64,000 nucleotides of DNA from Gammaproteobacteria bacterium (GCA_014859375.1 JACUUH010000004.1:17348-81347); one strand, 5' to 3'. Counted from the stretch's first letter, positions 16,867-27,826 are shown. Notes: generated by a model from the letters alone, not told the origin. Numbers and translations are program-made.

Positions 16867-18386
16867 TACATTGGTCCCTGAGCATCTTTAAACATCGCTT
16901 TCACTCTGCAATCCTCACACATTTTTAATCGTTGTAATGCTGCTCCCTGAAACATGGCATGACCTTTGAGTTTTTCAGTCATGGTAGTGATCATTTTCTG
17001 AGTTGCAAACGGTTTATTACATGCTATGCAATGAAATATCGGTTCCTCGTATAAAAGTCGAACCTTGCGCGCTTGCTCACGATCAAAGAGATAGCGTGGG
17101 TTCAAGGTGATGGCATTTTCAGGACAGGCATTGCTACACATGCCACATTGCACACATAAGTCTTCAATAAAATTAAGCTGAGGTTTATCAATACCATCTA
17201 ACACGGCACCTACTGGGCAAACGGATACACATGACAGACATAACGTGCAGGCGTGTTTATCAATCTCAATCTCACCAAACGCAGCGCCGTCATTTAATGG
17301 CAACAGTTCTATCGGTTTTGGAGCCTGTTTGTGGAGGTGATCTAATGCGATAGTGATCATGCGACGTTTATCATCAACACCAGCAAATTGTGCTCGTTCA
17401 GCAATAACTATCGTTTCTGATTGGCTTAGTTGTTGTGTTAATTGCTCAACGTTATTGCCGCTAAACCAGCTTATTGATTGATCAAAACCAATACCTGTCA
17501 ACATCTCATTTGTTTTTGATATTTCATTTTGAAGTTCAAGCCAATCATGATCGTTGTGGCTACCCGCATCCCAAACAATAATATGACCAACACCGTAGGC
17601 TAATGCACTCAGCCAAAAAGGCATGCCTAGAGCACCAATTTCTTCAATAGAAAATGCGATTGTTGTTTGACTCAAACTATCAGCCATAGTCTCTATCATC
17701 ATTTGACCATGATTTTCATCATGAATCAGCAAGATTGGTGGCACTGTTTCAAGTTCAAAATACGCCTTTAGCATAACTCTTAGACGATTAAGGCTGACAT
17801 CCAGTGCTGGTAAGGCATAAGTCATTGCACCTGACGGACAAACAGCAGTACAACTTCCACAACCTTGGCATAACGACGGATTGACTGTGACCGTATCTCC
17901 TGAACTACTAATTGCCTCGGCAGGACATGCGTCTATACAGTGTTGACAGCCTTTTACCTGACGACGAGAGTGTGCACAAATTGACGGTTTATATTGAAAG
18001 TAACGAGGTTTATCAAATATGCCGATAAGATCCGGTAATTGCTGTAACGCCTCGGCTAATGTTTGTTGATTATCTTGTGGCGCAAAATACCCCAACGGCA
18101 AAACCTTAATTGAGATGGTAGGTTCTGGCATTAAATCCAGGATCAGATCAAACGCCAAAGTCTGTGATTTAAGTTCAACCGTAAAGTTACCCAACCAACC
18201 AGTAATGCTATCTGGCTGGTCTAGTGATGACGTGATTTGTAAACCATCAAGGTGAGGTGTTACTGCGTCAATTTGTGCCTGGCTGCCAACAATCAACAGT
18301 CTGCCACTTGAACTAAATTCAACTAAATCAATTGGCATGATATCGATCACAGCTAATTGTTGTATTGAGTTATGCACTCTTGTCAT
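16866..18386 (-). CDS. Multi-cluster 4Fe-4S protein of formate dehydrogenase operon
   Basis: 506 residues with four ferredoxin-type motifs: CQHCIDAC (with an upstream Cys), CQGCGSCTAVC, CTLCLSCVSVC and CVQCGMCSNAC. A C-terminal zinc- or iron-like set follows (CIACNKPF and CEDCRVK). There is no signal peptide, so it is cytoplasmic. Proteins of this layout are constantly found beside DUF3305/DUF3306 and TorD-like genes in fdh operons of Shewanella, Pseudomonas and others. An electron-transfer or cofactor-assembly role is assumed, not shown. It overlaps the upstream DUF3306 gene by 17 bp. Confidence 0.88.
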   Translation of the reverse strand: MTRVHNSIQQLAVIDIMPIDLVEFSSSGRLLIVGSQAQIDAVTPHLDGLQITSSLDQPDSITGWLGNFTVELKSQTLAFDLILDLMPEPTISIKVLPLGYFAPQDNQQTLAEALQQLPDLIGIFDKPRYFQYKPSICAHSRRQVKGCQHCIDACPAEAISSSGDTVTVNPSLCQGCGSCTAVCPSGAMTYALPALDVSLNRLRVMLKAYFELETVPPILLIHDENHGQMMIETMADSLSQTTIAFSIEEIGALGMPFWLSALAYGVGHIIVWDAGSHNDHDWLELQNEISKTNEMLTGIGFDQSISWFSGNNVEQLTQQLSQSETIVIAERAQFAGVDDKRRMITIALDHLHKQAPKPIELLPLNDGAAFGEIEIDKHACTLCLSCVSVCPVGAVLDGIDKPQLNFIEDLCVQCGMCSNACPENAITLNPRYLFDREQARKVRLLYEEPIFHCIACNKPFATQKMITTMTEKLKGHAMFQGAALQRLKMCEDCRVKAMFKDAQGPM

Positions 18387-18855
18387 CCTCGTTGTTATCT
18401 GTTGGTAGCGCTGTATTTTCTACTTGTGCTGGCACGCTTGGACTGTTGTCTATTTTGGCTGAATATTCTGATCCCAGTTCGTTTTTTTGTTGGGCTAGTT
18501 TAATCATGTGTTTCATTTGTGATGTCACAATATCACCCAATTTCCACTGTTGTGTATAGTCATGATCATAATCATTAAGACCATCACGTTGATTGAATTC
18601 AGCGGTATGAAATAAATCACGTAACGCTGCTATTTTCAGTTTGGGATCAGCATCTTTTTGTTGCCAGATCGGTAACGCTTCATCAGTTACCGACGGTATA
18701 GCTTCTTCCGATTGAGATAAATCTTTATCATCAAAATCGTCTGGCAATTCCGATGCGACACTAGGTTCGGGTTCGGGTTCAGTTTTAGCGTCATCATCTA
18801 ATTTACGTCGTGACCAACGTGATATAAATCCTTCATTGTCCTCAGATTTTGTCAT
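18370..18855 (-). CDS. DUF3306 family protein
   Basis: 161 residues, acidic and low-complexity at the ends. The N-terminus FISRWSRRKLDDD is the hallmark of DUF3306. A central helical part (KIAALRDLFHTAEFNQRDGLNDYDHDY) is also typical. It is cytoplasmic, function unknown. The family is tied to formate dehydrogenase operons together with DUF3305, so a part in enzyme maturation is inferred. The start overlaps the stop of the DUF3305 gene by 4 bp. Confidence 0.88.
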   Translation of the reverse strand: MTKSEDNEGFISRWSRRKLDDDAKTEPEPEPSVASELPDDFDDKDLSQSEEAIPSVTDEALPIWQQKDADPKLKIAALRDLFHTAEFNQRDGLNDYDHDYTQQWKLGDIVTSQMKHMIKLAQQKNELGSEYSAKIDNSPSVPAQVENTALPTDNNEDDKSA

Positions 18856-19325
18856 CGACTTTCACTACCATCATGCCATTTTTTGCGCTGACGTTTTTTA
18901 GGTTTCTCTGGTCGATAATGTGTCAAAACAAAGGCTTCTAACCATGATATTAACGCTGCGGGTAAGGCACTATAAAATACCTGTGCACCGGTTTCCATGT
19001 AGGATGCAGCCTCATCAAAATCAACCGTCACTAACAACGGTGACGGTGTATTGCTATCATCCTGTTGACTGATCAAATACAGTTGAGGGTTTGCAGACAC
19101 CAGATTTTGATAATAAGCATCACAATGCAATACATGCAATTGAAGTTCTAGATTCGGCCAGAAATGCAACTTACCTGTTGACTCAAGTTGGCTTAATTGT
19201 GTTTGTGATAACCCAGGAATGACGCCAGCTAATGTCCAAACGCTATCAGCCCAAGGGTGACTACTCTCCTGTTGCAACATAACTGCTGAAATGGTTTTTT
19301 TATCTATTATATTTTGTTGCATCAT
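18852..19325 (-). CDS. DUF3305 family protein
   Basis: 157 residues. The N-terminal part has ESSHPWADSVWTLAGVIPG, matching the PW.D..W...GV.PG signature of DUF3305. The end is rich in Lys/Arg. Function unknown; it is always next to DUF3306 in fdh operons. It is the first gene of the nine-gene FDH2 operon. Its ATG is only 21 bp after the parC stop and no terminator lies between, so it may be co-transcribed with parE-parC. A perfect TATAAT lies at 19332-19337 on the minus strand, so close to the ATG that a transcript from it would be almost leaderless. Confidence 0.87.
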   Translation of the reverse strand: MMQQNIIDKKTISAVMLQQESSHPWADSVWTLAGVIPGLSQTQLSQLESTGKLHFWPNLELQLHVLHCDAYYQNLVSANPQLYLISQQDDSNTPSPLLVTVDFDEAASYMETGAQVFYSALPAALISWLEAFVLTHYRPEKPKKRQRKKWHDGSESR

Positions 19326-19346
19326 CGAATTATTATACTGCTGTAA

Positions 19347-21587
19347 TTACTCGGCCAATTCCACTTGCGTTACTTTCTGTAATCCACGTGGCAATTTATG
19401 ACCACGCTTACCCCGTTCGCCACTGTAATGAGCAAGATCAGCAGGTTTAAGGGTTAAATGACGCTTCCCTGCATGTAAGGTGATACTGCGATCTTGAGGT
19501 ACACATGTCACTGAGTGCAACCATTCTTGACCGGCACTAAATCGTGCCTGTGGAATATTGATTAATCGAACACCTTTACCTTTATTCATAACAGGCACTT
19601 CGTTTGCTGCACACACTAATAAACGCCCATCTCCTGCTGTTACCGCAAGGCTATCTGTTGCAATAGTATCAATCCATAATGGCGTTAAAAGTTGAGCACC
19701 ATCAGGCAGATTAAATAGGGCTTTACCTGCTTTATTCTTGGCTAACAGATTGTCTAGGGTTGTCACAAAGCCGTAACCTGCTGTGTTAGCTAACAATAAG
19801 GGTTGATCCAGCTCTCCTGCTAATACCGCTATAAAACGTGCATCTGCTGGTGCTTGTAATCTGCCGCTTAACGGTTCACCTTGTCCACGTGCTGACGGCA
19901 AAGTATGTGCCGGCAACGAATAACTGCGACCCGTTGTATCTAAAAACACGATCTGTTGATTACTTCGCGCTTTTACCGATGTGGCATAACGGTCACCCGT
20001 TCTGAAATTTAAAGATGCCGGATCAACATCATGACCTTTAGCAGCACGCACCCAGCCACTTTCTGATAATACGATTGTCAATGGTTCGGTTGGTAATAAC
20101 TCGGTTTCACTTAAGGCTTTGGCGGCTTGCCGAGACACAATGGCAGAACGGCGGTCATCACCAAACTTGTCAGCATCGGCTTCTAATTCTTTACGAACTT
20201 GCGTTTTTAGGCGTGTGTCAGAACTGAGCAATAATTCAATTGATTTTCGTTCTTTAGCCAAGTCATCCAGCTCAGAACGAATTTTCATTTCTTCAAGTTT
20301 GGCTAAATGGCGTAATTTTAACTCTAAAATCGCTTCAGCCTGACGCTCACTTATGCCAAATCGTTCCATCAACACAGGCTTGGGTTCATCTTCTGTTCTA
20401 ATGATTGCAATTACTTCATCAATATTGAGATAGGCAACTAACAATCCCTCCAATACATGCATCCGATCAATGATCTTATCCAATCGATATTGCAAACGAC
20501 GACGCACTGTTTCAGTACGAAATACCAACCATTCGACTAATAAATCACGCAGATTTTTAACCTGTGGTCGACCATCCAAACCGATCATATTCATATTGAC
20601 GCGATAGCTACGTTCAAGATCAGTAGTCGCAAACAAATGAGACATCAAACCATCAACATCAACGCGATTTGAGCGTGGCACGATAACAAGTCTAACCGGA
20701 TGTTCATGATCTGACTCATCACGCAAATCAGCGACCATTGGCAGTTTCTTGTTGTGCATTTGTCCTGCAATTTGCTCGATCAATTTTGCACCTGACGTTT
20801 GAAACGGCAATGCATTGATAATAATTTCGCCTTCTTCTTTGGCGTAACATCCACGCTGCCTGACCGAACCATGACCCGTTTGATACAGCTTTAATAACTC
20901 TTCACGTGACGAAACTATTTCACCCCCCGTCGGAAAGTCAGGCCCTTGAATTTGTTCTAACAACTCATCTAATGTGGTTTTCGGTGATTTAAGTAACAAA
21001 AGACAGGCATTAACTACTTCTCGTAAATTGTGTGGTGGAATATCTGTTGCCATCCCAACCGCGATACCTGTTCCGCCATTGAGCAACACATTGGGTAAGC
21101 GGGCTGGTAACAACGTCGGCTCATTCATCGAACCATCAAAATTGGGTTGCCATTCAACCGTGCCTTGGCCAAGTTCGCTTAATAAACTTTGTGCATAAGG
21201 AGCTAAACGTGATTCGGTATAACGCATAGCAGCGAACGATTTAGGATCATCCATCGATCCCCAGTTACCTTGCCCATCAATCAACGGATAACGATATGAG
21301 AATGGTTGTGCCATTAACACCATTGCTTCATAACAGGCGGAATCACCATGGGGGTGATATTTACCTAAAACATCACCAACGGTACGGGCAGATTTCTTAT
21401 GTTTAGATGCAGCACTTAAACCTAATTCAGACATCGCATAAACGATGCGGCGTTGCACTGGTTTTAAACCATCACCAACATGAGGCAAGGCACGATCTAA
21501 AATGACATACATTGAATAATCAAGGTAGGCCTTTTCAGTGAAGTCGCGTACGGGAAGTCGCTCTAAATCATCCATTACAGTAGTCAT
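19347..21587 (-). CDS. parC: DNA topoisomerase IV subunit A
   Basis: A 746-residue type IIA topoisomerase subunit that decatenates daughter chromosomes with ParE. The N-terminus is typical ([27 protein letters not shown]). The quinolone-determining region reads [14 protein letters not shown] with the usual Ser and Glu, so no classic resistance change. The active-site Tyr is in [10 protein letters not shown]. The C-terminal part is the DNA-wrapping beta-pinwheel. Its length is near that of E. coli ParC (752) and short of GyrA, which supports ParC. It follows parE by 43 bp. Confidence 0.97.
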   Translation of the reverse strand: MTTVMDDLERLPVRDFTEKAYLDYSMYVILDRALPHVGDGLKPVQRRIVYAMSELGLSAASKHKKSARTVGDVLGKYHPHGDSACYEAMVLMAQPFSYRYPLIDGQGNWGSMDDPKSFAAMRYTESRLAPYAQSLLSELGQGTVEWQPNFDGSMNEPTLLPARLPNVLLNGGTGIAVGMATDIPPHNLREVVNACLLLLKSPKTTLDELLEQIQGPDFPTGGEIVSSREELLKLYQTGHGSVRQRGCYAKEEGEIIINALPFQTSGAKLIEQIAGQMHNKKLPMVADLRDESDHEHPVRLVIVPRSNRVDVDGLMSHLFATTDLERSYRVNMNMIGLDGRPQVKNLRDLLVEWLVFRTETVRRRLQYRLDKIIDRMHVLEGLLVAYLNIDEVIAIIRTEDEPKPVLMERFGISERQAEAILELKLRHLAKLEEMKIRSELDDLAKERKSIELLLSSDTRLKTQVRKELEADADKFGDDRRSAIVSRQAAKALSETELLPTEPLTIVLSESGWVRAAKGHDVDPASLNFRTGDRYATSVKARSNQQIVFLDTTGRSYSLPAHTLPSARGQGEPLSGRLQAPADARFIAVLAGELDQPLLLANTAGYGFVTTLDNLLAKNKAGKALFNLPDGAQLLTPLWIDTIATDSLAVTAGDGRLLVCAANEVPVMNKGKGVRLINIPQARFSAGQEWLHSVTCVPQDRSITLHAGKRHLTLKPADLAHYSGERGKRGHKLPRGLQKVTQVELAE

Positions 21588-21630
21588 TGTAAATGTCTCT
21601 TAATACAGTGCTGATACAGTGCCAATATCA

Positions 21631-23523
21631 TCATATTGTTGCCAAATCACCGTGTTGTTCCAACCAAATTTTGCGATCAGCAGCACGCTTTTTAGCAAGT
21701 AGTTTATCCATCATCATCATAGTGTCGTCTTCGGCACTAATGGTCAGTCGGATCAAGCGTCTGGTATCCGGTGCCATTGTGGTTTCACGCAGTTGTAATG
21801 GATTCATTTCACCCAATCCTTTAAACCGCTGGATACCGACTTTGCCTTTTATTTTGTCTTTCTCAATCCGATCAAGAATAATTTTTTGTTCATCGTTATC
21901 CAAGGCATAAAACACCTGTTTACCAACATCGATTCGATAGAGTGGTGGCATCGCTACACAGATATGTCCAGCTTCAACCAATGGCCTGAAATGCCGAACA
22001 AATAAAGCGCACAATAAAGTTGCAATATGGGCACCATCTGAATCGGCATCTGCCAGAATGCAGATTTTGCCATAACGTAAGCCGGATAAATCGTCCGAAC
22101 CGGGGTCAACACCGACAGCTACGGCAATATCATGTACTTCCTGCGAAGCCAGGACTTGGCCTGATTCAACTTCCCATGTATTTAAAATCTTACCGCGTAA
22201 CGGCATGATTGCTTGAAATTCGCGATCACGGCCTTGTTTGGCACTACCACCAGCAGAGTCACCTTCGACTAAAAACAATTCTGTTCGAGTCACGTCTTGA
22301 GATGAACAATCAGATAATTTACCGGGTAAGGCTGGGCCGGATTGCACCCGTTTTCGTATGACTTTTTTCGCTTGTTTTAATCGAGATTGAGCATTACTGA
22401 TTGCGAGATCAGCTATTTTTTCACCATCGTCAACATGGTGATTTAACCAAAGACTAAAGGCATCTTTAACCGCACTCGCAACAAACCCTGCACATTGGCG
22501 TGATGACAAGCGTTCTTTTGTTTGTCCTGAAAATTGTGGATCTTGTAATTTGACTGATAACACGTAGCAACAACGATTCCAGATATCTTCTGGCGATAAT
22601 TTAACGCCACGAGGTAATAAACTTCGAAATTCACAAAACTCACGTAAGGCATCTAATAAACCAGATCGAAGTCCATTAACATGGGTGCCACCTTGCGCGG
22701 TCGGAATTAAATTGACATAACTTTCTGCCAACTCTTCCCCTGACTCCAATTGCCACATCAATGCCCAATCAACTTCTTCATTATCGCCTGCAATATGCCC
22801 AACAAATGGGTGTGCCGGCACACAGGGTTGATCAGTCATCATTGTTGATAGATAGCTATTTAAGCCATCTTCATAGCACCAGCGATCTTCAGTTTTTTCC
22901 TTACCAGATAAATCAGTAAAGGTGACAATTAAACCGGGACATAATACGGCTTTAGCACGCAAGACATGACGCAGGCGAGAGACCTGAAATTTAGGCGCAT
23001 CAAAATAAGATTCTTCTGGCCAGAAACGCACTGTGGTGCCGGTATTGCGTTTTCCAACTGACCCAATTTCTGTTAAGTCACTGGTTTTGAGACCATGAGC
23101 GAAGCTAATGGCGTATTCAGTCGCATTACGTCGAATTTTGACATCTAATCGCGACGATAAGGCATTAACGACTGAGACCCCTACACCGTGTAGGCCACCT
23201 GAAAATTGATAATTTTTATTTGAAAATTTACCACCCGCATGGAGACGCGTAAGAATCACCTCAACACCAGGCACACCTTCTTCAGGATGAATATCAACCG
23301 GCATACCACGACCATCATCAATAACTTCAAGCGAGTTATCAGGGTGCAAAATAACCTGAACCTGACGCGCATGGCCAGCAACTGCCTCATCAATACTGTT
23401 ATCAATAACTTCTTGAGCCAAATGATTAGGCCGAGTGGTATCGGTATACATGCCCGGTCGTTTTTGAACTGGCTCTAAACCCGTTAAAACCTCAATCGCT
23501 GAGGCATTATATTCATTTGTCAT
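21631..23523 (-). CDS. parE: DNA topoisomerase IV subunit B
   Basis: A 630-residue ATPase subunit of topoisomerase IV. The GHKL ATPase domain comes first (VQKRPGMYTDT, EVIDNSIDEAVAGHA, DDGRGMPVDIHPEEGVPGVE, GGLHGVGVSVVNALS). The Toprim domain follows (LVEGDSAGGSAKQGRDREFQ, DADSDGAHI) with a C-terminal IQRFKGLGEMNPLQL. Length equals ParE of E. coli (630), and it lacks the GyrB-specific insert. It forms an operon with parC. It diverges from the binding-protein gene at 23910. Confidence 0.97.
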   Translation of the reverse strand: MTNEYNASAIEVLTGLEPVQKRPGMYTDTTRPNHLAQEVIDNSIDEAVAGHARQVQVILHPDNSLEVIDDGRGMPVDIHPEEGVPGVEVILTRLHAGGKFSNKNYQFSGGLHGVGVSVVNALSSRLDVKIRRNATEYAISFAHGLKTSDLTEIGSVGKRNTGTTVRFWPEESYFDAPKFQVSRLRHVLRAKAVLCPGLIVTFTDLSGKEKTEDRWCYEDGLNSYLSTMMTDQPCVPAHPFVGHIAGDNEEVDWALMWQLESGEELAESYVNLIPTAQGGTHVNGLRSGLLDALREFCEFRSLLPRGVKLSPEDIWNRCCYVLSVKLQDPQFSGQTKERLSSRQCAGFVASAVKDAFSLWLNHHVDDGEKIADLAISNAQSRLKQAKKVIRKRVQSGPALPGKLSDCSSQDVTRTELFLVEGDSAGGSAKQGRDREFQAIMPLRGKILNTWEVESGQVLASQEVHDIAVAVGVDPGSDDLSGLRYGKICILADADSDGAHIATLLCALFVRHFRPLVEAGHICVAMPPLYRIDVGKQVFYALDNDEQKIILDRIEKDKIKGKVGIQRFKGLGEMNPLQLRETTMAPDTRRLIRLTISAEDDTMMMMDKLLAKKRAADRKIWLEQHGDLATI

Positions 23524-23909
23524 CGCTGTGCTTTGAAATTAATTTACGTGCGCGAAGAGTAGCAGGTGAAAAGCAAAAACGACAAGCGTTAATCCAAAAC
23601 CAGTTCACAATTAGTCGTTTGCTCAGCATACTCTATCCAAAATTTGGTCTATTTCACATGCAACTTATGCCAAAGGTAACAAAATGCTGTTTCATTTTCA
23701 CCCCGGTATTTTAAAAACTGTTCTCAATAAAGCGACATCGCTTCTATGTTTTCACTGTTTTTTATAACAACATCATCAATATATAACAATGTTCGTTTAT
23801 TTATTGCCAAAATGACTAAATTACCACGCTTTGATCTTGATTAATGCGCTTTACTTACCCGTCGTTTGCCTGCAAAATGGTCTATAACTCTTTTTGTAGT
23901 GCCTGTTTT
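23524..23909. other. Divergent intergenic region parE / binding-protein gene
   Basis: About 385 bp between two divergent genes; it must carry both promoters. The sequence is AT-rich with several T runs near 23690-23820. No operator, repeat or small gene could be supported. Confidence 0.5.
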
Positions 23910-24821
23910 ATGACTCATGTTTTAGCTAAAACCATTATCAGCTTAGTGATCATATTCTCATTGTCAGCATGCGAACAGGAACAAGCAGCGTATCGACCTT
24001 CATTTTCTGAACAAGCGCCTGACAGTGCTAACACAATTTATCTATTTGGCATCCATCCGCTACACAATCCCAAACGCTTACATGAATTGTATGGGCCAAT
24101 CATGACCTATATCAATCAGCATATAGATGATGCTGAATTCAGAGTCGAAGCCTCTCGAAATTATCAAGAATTTGACCAAAAACTCTATGCAGGAAAATTT
24201 GATTTTGCATTACCCAACCCATTTCAAACCCTAAACTCACTTCAGCATGGCTATCAGGTTTTTGGCAAAATGGGCGATGATTATAATTTCCGTGGTATTT
24301 TCCTGGTTCGCCGCGACAGCGGTATTCGAGAACCGATTGACTTGAAAGGGAAGAATGTCAGCTACCCTGCCAAAACAGCACTTGCTGCCACGATGATGCC
24401 TCAGTACTACCTGCAAACCCATGGACTGAATATCAATCACGATATCAGAAATGTTTATGTGGGTTCACAAGAATCATCGATCATGAATGTTTTCCTTGGT
24501 CATGTTTCTGCCGCTGCCACATGGCCAATTCCTTGGCTGGCATTTCAGCAACAACAACCTGATAAAGCCGACCAACTGGAATTGATCTGGCAAACAGAAC
24601 CACTCATTAATAATGGATTAGTCGCCCGTAAAGATATGCCACCGCAACTAGTACAACGTGTTGCTACACTACTTACACGCCTACACGAGTCGCCACTAGG
24701 TCAGGCTATGCTGGCACAATTGTCACTATCTCGTTTTGAGTTGGCAACAGATGACGACTATTTGATTGTGCAAAATTTTTTAGATGATTTCCATCACGCT
24801 ATTCCGGACCAACCCGAGTGA
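23910..24821 (+). CDS. PhnD-like periplasmic substrate-binding lipoprotein
   Basis: 303 residues from the ATG at 23910, chosen because it puts the signal peptide and lipobox (IIFSLSAC) at a normal distance; a start 22 codons upstream is possible. The mature part resembles PhnD-type (phosphate/phosphite/phosphonate) ABC binding proteins: LFGIHPLHNPKRLHELYGP, a PNPFQT segment, then DLKGKNVSYPAKTALAATMMP. No transporter genes are nearby. Instead the next gene, starting on the same stop (TGATG), is a membrane GGDEF-EAL protein. This suggests that the binding protein senses a ligand and signals to it; that role is inferred. Confidence 0.82.
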   Translation: MTHVLAKTIISLVIIFSLSACEQEQAAYRPSFSEQAPDSANTIYLFGIHPLHNPKRLHELYGPIMTYINQHIDDAEFRVEASRNYQEFDQKLYAGKFDFALPNPFQTLNSLQHGYQVFGKMGDDYNFRGIFLVRRDSGIREPIDLKGKNVSYPAKTALAATMMPQYYLQTHGLNINHDIRNVYVGSQESSIMNVFLGHVSAAATWPIPWLAFQQQQPDKADQLELIWQTEPLINNGLVARKDMPPQLVQRVATLLTRLHESPLGQAMLAQLSLSRFELATDDDYLIVQNFLDDFHHAIPDQPE

Positions 24822-27262
24822 TGAAATCACTGATATCTACTTTAGTTAACGCGTGGCGGAGTTCAATCCGCAATCAACTCACGCTTGCTTTTGCTACTGT
24901 CACAAGCCTTATCATGTTGATTTTCAATTACAACATAATACAACATGAACGTGACTTTTTGATGAAACAAAGTATCAACCATACCTTTGAATTGGCACGA
25001 GCAATCTCAGTGAGTAGTTCATCCTGGTTATTGGCTGATGATGTGGTCGGGTTACAAGAAATTGTATTGGCTATTTCTAATCCAGAACTTCGTTATGCCA
25101 TGGTCTTATCTCCTGAAGGACGAGTGATGGCATCACATGATTCATCTCTCATTGGCCATTATCTGGCAGACCCTATCAGTCGAAAATTTTTAATGTCTAC
25201 CCCCGCCAATCTCACCCTAATAGACACTAAACATAGTTTAGACATCGTGACTCCAATTACGGCAAACCAACAACACATTGGTTGGGTTCGTATTGGTTTA
25301 GGTCGAGATAAATTGAATAATAACCTCCGCAAAGTTGCCATATATGGTTTTTTCATGGCATTTTTAGCCATTACCATCACTATTGCCATTGCACGATGGC
25401 TATCAGGCAAATTAACCTCAAAACTCAACCACGTCATCATGGTCGCCAATCAAGTACATGCTGGGCAGACAAATCAACGCGTTCAACTTGAAGATATGAG
25501 TGAGATTGGCATCCTCGGCAAGGACATTAATCGAATGTTGGATGCAATACAATATGCAAACCAGCGTATTGAATTGCTTTTAGATTCGATTTCTGATGGC
25601 TTCTATGGGGTCGACAACCAAGGCATAGTTACCTTCATAAATCCAGCAGGGGCTAAAATGCTAGGTTATGAAGTGGATGAAATTATCGGCAAAGACGCCC
25701 ATGAGCTAATACATCACACTCACAATGATGGTAGTGATTATCCATCTGAAGACTGCAAAATCAATGCTTCATTCAAACATGGCATTCGATCTCATGTGAA
25801 TGATGAAGTATTTTGGTGCAAAGATGGCAGTAGCTTCCCCGTCGAATACTACAGCGATCCTGTTATTGAAGATGGCAATATTATTGGTGCTGTTGTCAGT
25901 TTCAACAACATCACCCAGCAAAAACAAAATGAGGAATTAATCTGGCATCAAGCGAATTACGATGCCTTAACTGGCCTACCTAATCGCCGTTTATTTCAAG
26001 AGCATCTTTTACAAGAAACCAAAAAAGCTGAACGCACACATCAATTGTTAGCTTTATTACTGCTTGATATTGATCATTTCAAAGAAGTGAATGATACCTT
26101 AGGTCATGATATGGGGGACACACTTCTACTGGAAGCTGCACAACGTATTAAAAATTGTATCCGAGAAACCGATACTGTTGCTCGATTAGGTGGCGATGAA
26201 TTTACTGTTATTTTATCAGGTGTAATATCATCGAATGACGTCGATCTAATTGCTCAAAAAATTCTCCATGCGTTAGCGAGACCATTTCAATTAGGAAACG
26301 ACCTGTCTTATTTATCTGCCAGCATTGGTATTACACTTTATCCAGACGACACCACATCGCTCACAACACTACTCAAAAATGCCGATCAGGCAATGTATTC
26401 TGCTAAGGAAGCAGGTCGTAATCGTAGCCACTATTTCACCTCGTCTATGCAAGATGCAATGCAAAATAAGGCCTTGCTGGTCAAAGGCTTGCACGAGGCC
26501 ATCAAAAAACAGCAATTTGACGTGTATTATCAACCCATCATCCAGATTAAAACCGGACACATTGATAAAGCAGAAGCATTGATCCGCTGACAGCATCCTC
26601 AGAAAGGTTTAATCAGTCCAGCCGAATTTATTCCTCTTGCAGAAGAAACTGGACTTATTAAAGATATTGGTGATTGGGTATTTAAGCAAGCAGCTCAACA
26701 AGCAAAATCATGGCGTGAAACCTATAACCCCAATTTTCAAATTAGCGTCAATAAATCACCAGTTCAATTTAATAGTGGCTCAAACAATGCTGGTCACACC
26801 TGGTGTGCCTATCTAGCAAAACTTAATTTACAAGGCCAAGGTATTGTGATTGAAATCACAGAAAGCGTGTTAATGAAATCCGATGACTGGATTAAAGATA
26901 ATTTACTGTTTTTTCGTGATGCTGGCATTCAAGTTGCCCTTGATGACTTTGGCACGGGTTATTCATCGCTTGCCTATCTGAAGAAATTTGATATTGACTA
27001 CATCAAAATAGATCAGTCTTTTGTCCGTCACTTAAAATCAGGTTCAGATGATCTGACACTGTGCAAAGCAATTATTGTCATGGCTCATACCTTAGGGATT
27101 AAAGTTATTGCCGAGGGCGTCGAAACGCAGACCCAACTGGAATTATTACAATCGATTGATTGTGATTATGCTCAAGGTTATTTATTCTCAAAACCTATAC
27201 CCACAAATGAATTTGAGCAGTTATTACTCACTAACCTGGATAAACCATTTACCGAGAATTGA
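24821..27262 (+). pseudogene. Membrane HAMP-PAS-GGDEF-EAL protein interrupted by an in-frame TGA
   Basis: One continuous frame of 813 codons with a single TGA at 26588-26590 (codon 590). Layout: TM1 (about 17-40), periplasmic sensor part, TM2 (about 165-190), HAMP, PAS (about 245-365), GGDEF with I-site (RETD, then LGGDEF), and EAL. The stop sits right after the EAL motif (EALIR), where the family has Trp (EALIRW.HP), so TGG has become TGA. The EAL remainder is intact in frame: ISVNKSP, IEITES, LDDFGTGYSS, IDYIKID, AEGVET. A protein ending at 26590 (589 residues) would keep cyclase activity and lose the phosphodiesterase. A second in-frame ATG at 26846 is the longest open frame of the 3' part. 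A sequencing error is the main alternative. Confidence 0.82.
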
Positions 27263-27324
27263 CGGTAACGTTATAAATGAGCAGTATGTCAATATATTAA
27301 CGACTACTAATATAGGAAATAATT

Positions 27325-27525
27325 ATGAATATTGACCGTATTGTTCTTGCCTTCGCTGGCAGTGCTATTTTATTAAGTTTGTTACTATCTTACTATCACA
27401 GCCCATACTGGCTTTGGTTTACAACTTTTGTCGGTGCCAATCTATTACAAAGTGCATTCACTGGTTTTTGTCCACTTGCAAAAATACTTAAAAGCTTAGG
27501 TAAACCATCTGGCAATGCTTTTTAG
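27325..27525 (+). CDS. DUF2892-like small membrane protein (66 aa)
   Basis: 66 residues with a good ribosome site (TAGGAAATAATT before the ATG). There are two hydrophobic helices (about 6-22 and 26-44). The pattern [18 protein letters not shown] ... [23 protein letters not shown] is that of the inner-membrane YgaP-type DUF2892 family. The tail [12 protein letters not shown] is typical, with a conserved Cys-Pro. Function unproven. It stands alone between the broken GGDEF-EAL gene and the cytochrome bd operon. Confidence 0.85.
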   Translation: MNIDRIVLAFAGSAILLSLLLSYYHSPYWLWFTTFVGANLLQSAFTGFCPLAKILKSLGKPSGNAF

Positions 27526-27643
27526 TGTAAAAGCTATTGAGAGATTTAGTTGAAATAACAAAAACTTAGCCTAAATAACACAATTACAACTCAAAATACC
27601 ACTTAAAATGTAACTGTTATTACGATAGTGAGAGCTTTGCACG

Positions 27644-27826
27644 ATGAATAAGCAGTCTAACGACAAACTATTGCTAAAAGAAATCATTGTTATTCTGGTG
27701 ATTAAAGTGATTGTATTGTTTGTTATTTGGCATAGTTTTTTTGATGAACCGACTTCAATAGATAGCCCCAAAACTGTCGCTGACTCAGTATTAGGCCATA
27801 TTTTAGAACAAGGAGAACCGCTTTGA
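27644..27826 (+). CDS. cydP: CydP-type small subunit of cytochrome bd oxidase
   Basis: 60 residues with one membrane helix (about 12-31, [20 protein letters not shown]) preceded by charged residues, then a polar tail. This pattern (LLKEI..VL.IK...LF..W..FF) fits the putative small subunit CydP found just before cydA. Its TGA stop overlaps the TTG start of cydA by 4 bp (TTGA), so the two are translationally coupled. It is the first gene of the cydP-cydA-cydB-cydX-ybgE operon. The family name rests on pattern and position. Confidence 0.8.
   Translation: MNKQSNDKLLLKEIIVILVIKVIVLFVIWHSFFDEPTSIDSPKTVADSVLGHILEQGEPL

Noticed and set aside
26588..26590. TGA as selenocysteine or as Trp by a changed genetic code
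   Set aside because: The site is a Trp position, not a Sec site; all three formate dehydrogenases use Cys. TGA also ends ordinary genes here (for example at 24819-24821 and 27824-27826), so the code is standard.
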